This document shows, in pieces, positions 10,031 through 18,100 of a stretch of 64,000 nucleotides of DNA (position 1 is the first letter of the stretch; every line of letters begins with the position of its first letter). The DNA comes from Tritrichomonas foetus (taxonomy: Eukaryota; Parabasalia; Tritrichomonadida; Tritrichomonadidae): contig MLAK01000100.1 in the NCBI GenBank assembly GCA_001839685.1, forward strand, positions 4,277 through 68,276, in the 5' to 3' direction. The notes beneath the pieces were generated by a model. The model saw only the letters and a list, made by a program, of their open reading frames with translations. It was not told the DNA's origin and did not search any database. Made by a program: the position numbers and the translations under genes.

Positions 10031-11252
10031 GATTTCCAACTTTGGCGTTTGATTTTCAATTCAAAATAAAAATATTTGGAATTCAAAGTTTTGAGATGAA
10101 TTGAATCACATTCATTCAAAAATTCTTTTCTCATTCAGAAATCTTGATAAAGTTTTCAATGAGTTAAAATAAAATAAGATTGAATTGTGTGAGTTTAGGT
10201 AATTCTGAAGCTTCCCAAAATTGATCAATTTCGATAACAAAATAAGCTTTTCTCGACTAGAAAGAAAAAAAAACTATTTCAGTTATTATTCTCGATTTTA
10301 ATCTCGGGTTTAGAAAAGAAGAGAGAAAAGCTGGAAACTTAACTGATTGATTCGAATAAAAATTATGTGAATTCATAAGAATGATTCAATACTATTGAAA
10401 AGAATTGAGAAATATAACTGACGATGTTTGAAAGAGTTTGAAAATGAACGTGATAAAAGTTTGATGAAGTTATTTTATTTTTGTAAAAACATTTCTTAGA
10501 AAAATTGAGATATGCCTAAGAAAAAGTTTGGATGAAATGGTAATTCAATAATAATGATTTAATTTGAATTAATTGAAATTGAATTCCGTGGATTTTATTC
10601 AAAATTTTTGAGATTTCAATCATTTTCAGTTAAAATTAGATCACTAAATGTTGGCAATAAAACGATATAAACTTGAAAATGATTGATGAACATATCTGCA
10701 TTGAACTCTTTTCAATCGAATTTTGGAAAACTTAAGTTCTATTCTGAATAAACTTATCTCAAAAAGTTACTCGAAATAATTCCATTCAAATTTGTGAGGA
10801 TTTCGATATTCATAAAACATGAAAGATTTGTTAAAAATCTCCACACGTGTTGATATGAAAAGAATAAATCTTCACTTTTTCAATTTGTTTCATGAAACAA
10901 TAAAAGGAAAATCCTAAATTGCTTTTTTTGGGAGAAATTATTTTTTTGTTTTCATTTTGTTTGAGAAATATTGCAAATATTGTGATCATAATCTAATAAT
11001 AAGATTCATGTTGACATGAATGAATGTAGAAATTCCAGAGTAATCATTGAGTTTCTGATTTGCTTGAAAAAAAACTTTAATAAAATTTATTGATCAATTA
11101 AATAATTCAATATTTTCAATAATACATGAAATTCACTTTGATGAATGATTAAATGAACCTAATTCGATATTATTTTAAATCATGTAATATTGAAATAAGA
11201 TGATTTAATTTGAGAATATGCATGAAAACAATTCAATTTCATTTGTATATAT
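10031..11252. other. Gene desert, AT-rich
   Basis: No intact gene, RNA gene or tandem repeat is seen. A plus-strand reading near 10310-10500 has a coiled-coil-like flavour (EKKREKLET...) with many stops, but it is weaker than the relic that follows. Confidence 0.4.
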
Positions 11253-11624
11253 CAATGCGCCAATAGAGAGCGGCTATCCATTTCCCATTCAGAAATTCAA
11301 GGGAAAAAATCTTTTTGTGACTGAAGCAATTTGAATTGACATTTCATGCAAATAATAAATTACTTAATCTAAAATAACAATTTAACATCCTTTATTCAGA
11401 TAGGAATTAAATATTTGATCGATTTTGAAGATAATCTGATCACAAAACAGGATTTACAATTCAGTAAAAGTTGTGCTCTAGTAATAAATGTGCTCTGTAA
11501 TTTGGGACAAAAATCACTTTTGGTGAAAGTGAATGGTGTTATCAGAAAAATACCTTTCAACGATTTTTCAAATTTCAATCACAATTTTCATCAAATTTCA
11601 AATTCAATACTTTTCTCCTTTTAA
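11253..11624 (+). pseudogene. Decayed coding relic, unknown protein (one frame)
   Basis: One frame runs 124 codons to a terminal TAA at 11622-11624, with only TGA, TGA and TAA inside. It reads QCANRERLSISHSEIQGKKS, FCD, then after the stops IGIKYLIDFEDNLITKQDLQ, FSKSCALVINVLCNLGQKSL, LVKVNGVIRKIPFNDFSNFN. The last 75 codons are open, but no ATG opens them. The family is not recognised. The remaining bases to 11976 are AT-rich with nothing visible. Confidence 0.5.
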
Positions 11625-11976
11625 TCAATTCAAAAATTCAAAAAGGAAACATTCAATTCTTCTTCATCAAAAATAACTATCTTTTCAAATAATATGCTAT
11701 TTTATTGAAAAAGATTTAACGTAGATAATAGTTTCTGAAATGTAAAAAGGTGTCAAAAATAGTCATCTTTGAATGTTCAAATCTGGATAGTTCTTCTCAA
11801 ATTTTGCTTTCATGAAATCGTGAAAAAAGGTATCAGAGAAAAATGTGATTCATAAAAACTAGTTTTCATATCTTAAAGCAATATATTACAAAAGTTATCA
11901 ATCCAATAATTTTATAAAATAATACAATATTCACAAAAAATAACAATCGTCATTAATCAAAACACGATAATTAATT

Positions 11977-13038
11977 CTAGGCGATATTGCAACAATGGCT
12001 TACACATCCTGGTTCGATTTCAGATGATGATTCTTCATCATTTTTCTGAATGTAAGTTGGCATATTTTCCGGAATAACTGCTATTGGTAAATTTGTGGGG
12101 ATATTTGGCTCTTCACCAGTATTAGGTTTAATATTTATTATTGAAAGTTTCTTCATTTCTCGATCTGACATAAGTTCCCAATCAAAAGGGTCATTCCAGC
12201 TACATCCATACTCTTCCATTGCACTTACAATAAATGCAATAATTAAGTCATAATTTGGTGTGTCGTTTACAGCCATACTTTCGATGATGTTATGAATACA
12301 TAAAAATTGCTTTGGCATTTTTTTCAAAAGAACTGATGCATTAGTTTCCACCTTCATTTTATATGTTTCTTCTTTATTATCAATACCGGTCCAAGGTAGT
12401 TTGCCTGTCCGAATTTTAATTGTGGAATATAGCCACGACATTAAGTCGTCCCTTTGAGTGAGGTCACGTCTTCTGTAAGCATTTATGGATGCAAATTCAT
12501 TAGTTCCAACATATCCATGTTTTTCTGATTCTGGCACATTATTTTCATTCATCGATCTATACTTTCGTGAAAGCCCATAGTCAATTAGAACGATAGGATT
12601 TCTTCTGCTCTTACGGATTACAAAATTGGAAGGCTTTATATCCCTGTGGATGTAATCCTTTTCATGGATGTCACGAATGCACCTAATCATTTCGATAGAA
12701 ATCCTCAAAGCAGTAGACAGTGAAAAGTGCTCATCAATGTGGGCAAGGCACACCTGTTCGAGATTCGGGCCGTAGCATTCCATCACCAGAAATCTGAAAT
12801 CTTGCGTGCGGCCATATTTGATCATACTTGTGTGGTAGGATGAATACCTAATATTTTTCAAAAGCTTTTGCTCGAAATGAAGCGCCTTTTTGTTGGACAT
12901 GCAGCTTTCGATTTTCATTGCATAAAATTGTTCATTTTCTACGTCTTGAACATAGAAAATGTCACTAAATCCGCCACATCCAATCTTAGTAATAAGTTTA
13001 TAGTTCCCAATTTTTTTTCCAGCGCGCAGAGAATGCAT
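11977..13038 (-). CDS. Casein kinase 1 family Ser/Thr kinase with CaaX-like C-terminus
   Basis: A 353-residue active CK1-type kinase. Motifs: IGCGGFSDIF glycine loop, AMKIE (K42), HRDIKPSNF (D133), LIDYGLSRKY (DYG replacing DFG, seen in CK1/TTBK), then YVGTNEFASINAYRRRDLTQ and DDLMSWLYS, the CK1-specific region replacing APE. The protein ends in HCCNIA, a C-C-a-a-X arrangement that would allow prenylation and/or palmitoylation. Yeast Yck1/2 are similarly membrane-tethered through C-terminal cysteines. The ATG at 13038 is clean. Substrates are unknown; membrane association is inferred from the tail only. Confidence 0.9.
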   Translation of the reverse strand: MHSLRAGKKIGNYKLITKIGCGGFSDIFYVQDVENEQFYAMKIESCMSNKKALHFEQKLLKNIRYSSYHTSMIKYGRTQDFRFLVMECYGPNLEQVCLAHIDEHFSLSTALRISIEMIRCIRDIHEKDYIHRDIKPSNFVIRKSRRNPIVLIDYGLSRKYRSMNENNVPESEKHGYVGTNEFASINAYRRRDLTQRDDLMSWLYSTIKIRTGKLPWTGIDNKEETYKMKVETNASVLLKKMPKQFLCIHNIIESMAVNDTPNYDLIIAFIVSAMEEYGCSWNDPFDWELMSDREMKKLSIINIKPNTGEEPNIPTNLPIAVIPENMPTYIQKNDEESSSEIEPGCVSHCCNIA

Positions 13039-13529
13039 TTTTTCCTAAATCTTTTTGCATTTTCCCGATTGAAAGAATTCAATGATATTAACCGTTTATG
13101 CTTACAAAAAGTGATTTCATTGAATATTAATGACAAAATTGTGTGATGAAAATTTTCCCCATCATATTATAATCAATGCAAAAATTTCATTAGTTTTAAT
13201 TTATTTCGAGTTTGTATGATTGAACATGCATTTTACATATGTTTTATACATATAATAGTATGTTTAAATTTGGTTTAACTATTGAATAATCAAGATATCA
13301 ATGTATTACATTTTTAAACAACTTGGAAATTAAGAGGGTAAAACATAAATTATTGAATAGAACTAAATCGCAATTAACAATTTTCTGTACTATTGAAAAC
13401 TAATGACAACAAATCCTCTAATTATCGATTATATATTCATATTTTTGCTTTGTTGAACATTTATTCACCATCAAATACATATAAAACATATATTTTTTAA
13501 AATTATAAAACTATATATCCATTAGAAAT

Positions 13530-13961
13530 GGAGATAATCAGCTTCTTGAATACTACAAGAGTATGGATTCAACACGACGACTATTTCTAACAATTAAAAG
13601 GAAATAGAACTACATAAAAGCTTTTCATTGGTTGAGTGAAACAGATGAACCGGAAAATTTTATAGAAATCAATATAATATTCCTATAAAATCTTTTGTTC
13701 TTTCCAAAACAAAATATATTCCTGATCCATCACTAAATACAAATAACTGAACATATATATCATACTTTCTGAATTCAATCAGATAAATCAATTTTTTCAA
13801 TTTGATAGAAAAGCCATTTTAACTTGTATACTACACCAGAATGATCAAATGAAGCCTTTTTATCAAAGTTTTGAATATTTCAAAATATTCAAAACTTTTT
13901 ACCGAATAAGTGCAGCTACCGGGAAAGAAGAGTAAAGTTAGAAATCAACAAATCAAAGTAA
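13530..13961 (+). pseudogene. Decayed gene: 144 codons in one frame with eight internal stops and no frameshift
   Basis: A continuous frame from 13530 to the TAA at 13959-13961 reads GDNQLLEYYKSMDSTRRLFL, TIKRK, NYIKAFHWLSETDEPENFIE, NLLFFPKQNIFLIHH, KSHFNLYTTPE, SNEAFLSKF and NKCSYRERRVKLEINKSK. Internal stops are TAG, TAA, TAA, TGA, TGA, TAG, TGA and TGA, with no indel. That pattern fits nonsense by base substitution. No family is recognised. The rest of 13039-13982 is AT-rich with nothing visible. Confidence 0.55.
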
Positions 13962-13982
13962 AATGTTAAAAAATCTATAAAA

Positions 13983-16900
13983 TTACGTACAGAGGGTATT
14001 TAATATGTTTTCGAGTTCACGATCGGCTTGATTTGTTAATTTAATTCTCGCTTCTGTGTGAGTAGGAACCCAAGATCCTCCACCAATATCTACTTTTTGG
14101 AAGATGGCTTGTGTTCCAACTGATAATTTCTTTGACATAGACAAAACTTCACACTCTGCGTCCAAATTATTTATTCTATATTTTATATCATTTTTCAAAT
14201 TTATAGATTTTTGTATATGCTCTATTATTTCTTTCATAGGCACAATTAATGCTAATAACGTAATAACTATTGTATTAATTTTTTGTACTCTCCTTAAACC
14301 AGATAAAGCTTTTTCACCAAGATGAACTTTTAATGGACATCTTAATTCCCAAAACTCGGAATAAATGATTTTCAATTCAGATGTTTCAGTATGATTTTTA
14401 AGATACATCAAAATCACTGAAATATCAGCACTACATGATTCCCCAGCATTCAACGTTTTCAAACAATTTGTTGAAACAGAAAAAAGTTTACTTGTTGTTT
14501 CAAATTTACCAAGTGATACATTTAAAGCTCCATTATTTTTCAAAACAATGGTTTTTTTCCAGGTTTGATGCCTGAAATCATTAAATGATTCAAAATCTAA
14601 TGATTTTAAGTTTTTATCATCAATTCCAATAAATGCAAGATTTGGTATTTCAACTTTTGCATGAACATGAATGAAGAATGGCGGCGTAGCATTATTTGTA
14701 ACAGGGACTCTGAAGAATGTTTGACTACTTCTTTCAGGAATAATAAAAAATGGAAATTGTACTTCTTCTTTTGGTTTTGCTACAATAATTGTTCGATTCG
14801 GTGATGTTCCAATCGCAAATTCTACGGTACAATCTAGGGTATTTGTGTAATTGGCGATATATGAACTCACATGCTGTAACATTATAACACCACCTTCGAA
14901 AACAATGTCATTAAAATGATGATGTTCAATAATAACAGGCAAATTGATTTTATAAAACATTTTTGACTTAAAATGAAGGATTATAGGAACATCATAACTA
15001 ATTCCTTTTTGCCAATATTCATCCCATAATTTTCTATGACTTGACCATTCCAAATCATTATTAAAAAGTCGATGAATTTTATTTTTGCTAAAAATTGACG
15101 TATCTAACATGAAACTGAAGTTTCCACAATAGGTCACAACACCAGGTCTCAAAAAAGGTGTTAAATAGTTAATATTTATTGGTGCAATTGGTGTTGTTAT
15201 ATTTCTGAGTTTCATACTAACAGAATAAGTTGAATTAATATTAATTTCGGCGTTATAAAATTTACCAAATCTTAAATTTCTTGGTAATGTTGATCGTACA
15301 ATAAAAGAACCAAAAATTGGTGTCCATAAAATAATGATTTGAACTGAAGAATCACCAGTTCCAATTGTAATAGTATCGTTTCTTGCAGTTGTTTGTTTCA
15401 AATGATTAAATGTGATATATAAATTTATATCCTCTATTGAAAACGGATCAATTTTATGATCCCGTAAAAGTGAAGAAGTATTTCCTTGCCAGTATCCATT
15501 CACAATTATTCCTGTAGTTGCATTAAAATCTCGCATATGAAAAGGAACAGGATTTGGATTTTTTATATATAAAGTAAAATTTGTTGTTGATCCCACTAAA
15601 ACTTTTCCAAGTGATTTTGTAACATTGGTTTGTGTACATTGGTTGATTGACTCTGAATTAACATCGTCAGATATTCCAATTTGTCCATCATACCATTTTA
15701 TCGGGATATGATGATTTGTTGCATTTGTATCAACGATTAAAACCGTTTCATAAACAGAATTTTGAGTTAAAATTTCATTTTTTTGAAAAATTATTGTAAT
15801 TTCACTTGATTTTTCACCAGGCATAACAAGAATTGGTAAAAAATTAACAACTTGGACAATTAACGAGTCAGTTTGTGCAGATAAAATTGCAACAGGAACA
15901 TTGAAATGGTTGGTGAAGTAAATCTTATGGAAATTTGCTTCTGTTTGCATATGTTCGATTTGTTGTTCACTTGGTTCTAGTTTTCCATATTCAACACATC
16001 CTTTTATTGGGATATCAAGTGTCTGTATTGCTTTAAAGCCATCCATTGATTCATAATGAATGGTAAGAGTTGTATCAATTTCACCTTGTCTTGATCCAAA
16101 AATGGTAATTTTTCCAATAACTGTTTTCCCATACATTCCGCAGATGAGTGGCTGTGTGTGACATTCAACGTGAGTATTTATAGGTGAATCACGCGCCAGT
16201 GATATCATAATAACATTAAAATTGAATGGTGTTGGATTTGCAATTATAATTTCTTCTTCAATAAATTCATTTGGTGATGTCAGCATTCCTATTAGAATTA
16301 CTGGATAGATTGGAAGCAGATATTTATTAGATGCCGAAATAAATAATGGAATTGTTTTTGTATGTTCCGGCGTTAACATATGCACAAAAGTTACATAATT
16401 GCCACTTTTTAAGTTCATTGGTGATAATTGCAGAAACCTTTCATTCAGAATTGATTTCGACTGATTAAAAAGTGTCACATCATAAAGAACTGATAGATGA
16501 CGTCCTATTATTTGTTGTGGAATTTTTACAGAAAGGTTCATTGCAAGAAAAGTTGATTGGTGAAACAAATCAGCAACTAAAAAATCCAATTTTGACGTAA
16601 CTGCCTTATAACAGACAGAATATGGAATGACACCGAGTGATGTTCTAATTAGTATCACTGCTGTTCCATACCCGAGCTCAGTTGGACAAAAATATAATGT
16701 GAATGAAACCGTTTCGTTTGGTCCTAAAATTTTATGGTCAATGTTATCTAGAAAAACCACTCGTGATGTTGTGGAAATTCCGTTCACAGTAAAGCTAGTG
16801 TTTGGCAATATATTTGTTATATTTATTTTAATCGAGCGCATTGATAAAAGATTGATGGAGGCAACGTATAAAGTCGGCGGATAAATTGAAGCGAAGGAAT

Positions 16901-17180
16901 GATAATTGAAATTTACTTTCGGCATTTGCATATAATGATATTTTCGATTGATATATTGCGCCCAAAATGGAGAGCTGATGTGTATTCTGTGCTTGCTTTT
17001 GTATGAAATAATCGATGTGTTATTGTAAGCGTCTTGATTGAACGGCTGACCGAGAACTCCTAATCGATATTGGACTTCTGACCTCCCCAGGTAATCAACA
17101 AAATACGTTTGAAGGCACAACTGAACATCCGAAAGCTGGAGAATGCCCGAGACGAAGCCAGAGAGAAAAAGAAAAAACAA
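13983..17180 (-). CDS. TMEM131-like type I membrane protein with Ig-like/ASH-type domains
   Basis: About 1,065 residues: a hydrophobic signal-like N-terminus (FFLFLSGFVSGILQL), a long ectodomain of repeated beta-sandwich segments rich in N-x-S/T sites, one membrane segment near residues 970-984 (INTIVITLLALIVPM), and a tail of about 80 residues. Repeated phrases such as LGPNETVSFTLYFCP and LKNNGALNVSLGKFETTSKL resemble the PapD-like/ASH modules of TMEM131 and related secretory-cargo proteins. The role in secretion is inferred. Start problem: the frame opens with TTG at 17178-17180 just after a stop. The first in-frame ATG is at about residue 84 and would remove the signal peptide, so a sequencing error or unusual start is likely. 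Confidence 0.65.
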   Translation of the reverse strand: MFFLFLSGFVSGILQLSDVQLCLQTYFVDYLGRSEVQYRLGVLGQPFNQDAYNNTSIISYKSKHRIHISSPFWAQYINRKYHYMQMPKVNFNYHSFASIYPPTLYVASINLLSMRSIKINITNILPNTSFTVNGISTTSRVVFLDNIDHKILGPNETVSFTLYFCPTELGYGTAVILIRTSLGVIPYSVCYKAVTSKLDFLVADLFHQSTFLAMNLSVKIPQQIIGRHLSVLYDVTLFNQSKSILNERFLQLSPMNLKSGNYVTFVHMLTPEHTKTIPLFISASNKYLLPIYPVILIGMLTSPNEFIEEEIIIANPTPFNFNVIMISLARDSPINTHVECHTQPLICGMYGKTVIGKITIFGSRQGEIDTTLTIHYESMDGFKAIQTLDIPIKGCVEYGKLEPSEQQIEHMQTEANFHKIYFTNHFNVPVAILSAQTDSLIVQVVNFLPILVMPGEKSSEITIIFQKNEILTQNSVYETVLIVDTNATNHHIPIKWYDGQIGISDDVNSESINQCTQTNVTKSLGKVLVGSTTNFTLYIKNPNPVPFHMRDFNATTGIIVNGYWQGNTSSLLRDHKIDPFSIEDINLYITFNHLKQTTARNDTITIGTGDSSVQIIILWTPIFGSFIVRSTLPRNLRFGKFYNAEININSTYSVSMKLRNITTPIAPININYLTPFLRPGVVTYCGNFSFMLDTSIFSKNKIHRLFNNDLEWSSHRKLWDEYWQKGISYDVPIILHFKSKMFYKINLPVIIEHHHFNDIVFEGGVIMLQHVSSYIANYTNTLDCTVEFAIGTSPNRTIIVAKPKEEVQFPFFIIPERSSQTFFRVPVTNNATPPFFIHVHAKVEIPNLAFIGIDDKNLKSLDFESFNDFRHQTWKKTIVLKNNGALNVSLGKFETTSKLFSVSTNCLKTLNAGESCSADISVILMYLKNHTETSELKIIYSEFWELRCPLKVHLGEKALSGLRRVQKINTIVITLLALIVPMKEIIEHIQKSINLKNDIKYRINNLDAECEVLSMSKKLSVGTQAIFQKVDIGGGSWVPTHTEARIKLTNQADRELENILNTLCT

Positions 17181-17237
17181 AATAAAATTTAAACTTTTTT
17201 AGAGGAAAATTGTTAAGAATGTGGTTATATTTATTTT

Positions 17238-17253
17238 TGACCTTTAAATGACC
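17238..17253 (-). promoter_or_regulatory. GGTCA-N6-GGTCA element between divergent genes
   Basis: On the minus strand this reads GGTCATTTAAAGGTCA: two GGTCA half-sites with an 11-bp period. The same arrangement occurs twice around the Myb gene (37412-37427 and, inverted, 39123-39142). It lies in the 181-bp gap between the TMEM131-like gene and the small acylated protein. A transcription-factor site is plausible but unproven. Confidence 0.35.
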
Positions 17254-17361
17254 ATTTTTGGTGAAAAGCAGATCACAATTATTGTCATTAAATTAAAAAA
17301 GTCATGGCATAATTCATTTTCTGGAAAAATAGAGAACATTCAAGTTCTCAAAAAATAGAAA

Positions 17362-17610
17362 ATGGGATGCTTCTGTTCTAAAGAAGGGACAATGACAAAT
17401 GCTGTATTGAACGATCCAACAGCCATATCCATAGAACAAATAAACGACGAACCAGAATTTGTTAACGAAAATACAACGCAGAAAGACAACTCGCCATTAC
17501 TTAATTCGCCTGATTCGAAGATTGCTGTTCAGGATTCGAGCTCATCATCGGAAGTCGACCAGGATATGATACAAAAACTTCTCGCTGAAGTTGGCGATTA
17601 TTCCGACTGA
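17362..17610 (+). CDS. Small dual-acylated membrane-anchored protein
   Basis: An 82-residue acidic protein starting MGCFCSKEG. Gly2 with Ser6 fits the N-myristoylation rule, and Cys3 and Cys5 are ideal palmitoylation sites, so stable membrane anchoring is predicted. The rest is Ser/Asp/Glu-rich and likely disordered, with one short helix near the end (DQDMIQKLLAEVGDYSD). The layout recalls the N-terminus of LAMTOR1/p18, the Ragulator membrane anchor, but the protein is much shorter and lacks the rest, so homology is not claimed. The ATG at 17362 is preceded by ttctcaaaaaatagaaa. Codon use is coding-like. Confidence 0.75.
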   Translation: MGCFCSKEGTMTNAVLNDPTAISIEQINDEPEFVNENTTQKDNSPLLNSPDSKIAVQDSSSSSEVDQDMIQKLLAEVGDYSD

Positions 17611-17760
17611 TAACTCTGATTTTGTCTTATCACGAATCGATATTCACATGTATAAATCCTTTTACAGAATCACTCAAAAATATATACTATTTTCATCTTT
17701 CTAACTTGCCTGATGTTTTGTAAAATAAAATTGAAACACTTTCAGAATATTTCATTTTAT

Positions 17761-18063
17761 TATTTCATTATTTCTATTTGTATCGTTTTTTCATGAAAGC
17801 AATTATAATAGAGTATGATTAAGCCTGTGTATGGATTTTTAGACACAGAAGTTTTTTGAATGATGGATTTTCATTCTTTGTATCCAAATATTTTAAAATT
17901 GAAGTGATGCATCTATATGGCTGAAGAGATCAAGCATAGCTAATCATCTCCATAAGGTCGAACGAACAAGAACAGTGATAATATATATTCTATATGATTG
18001 CATAAACATCTAAACATAAAGAAATTAAAAGAAAGAAAATATGAATTAATAGAAAAAACCATT
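17761..18063 (+). pseudogene. Relic of a family-B DNA polymerase (motif A region)
   Basis: One frame of about 100 codons reads SMIKPVYGFLDTEVF-stop-MMDFHSLYPNILKLK-stop-CIYMAEEIKHS and on to LHKHLNIKKLKERKYELIEK. The DFHSLYPNIL segment matches family-B motif A (D-x-x-S-L-Y-P-x-I), with a pol delta-like IxP..G..D stretch before it and a basic helix after it. Stops are TGA, TAA, TAG upstream, then TGA, TGA, TAA, TAA, TGA, with no frameshift. No exonuclease or motif C part is visible here. It could come from a cellular polymerase duplicate or from a mobile element carrying one. Confidence 0.5.
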
Positions 18064-18100
18064 TTAATATAAAATATTTCGTTTCTTATATGATAAAAAA

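Noticed and set aside
2805..18063. TGA reassigned to Trp (alternative genetic code), which would open many relics
   Set aside because: Intact genes here use TGG for Trp and end in TGA (stops at 17610, 29709, 31151, 36922), and the relics also contain TAA and TAG.
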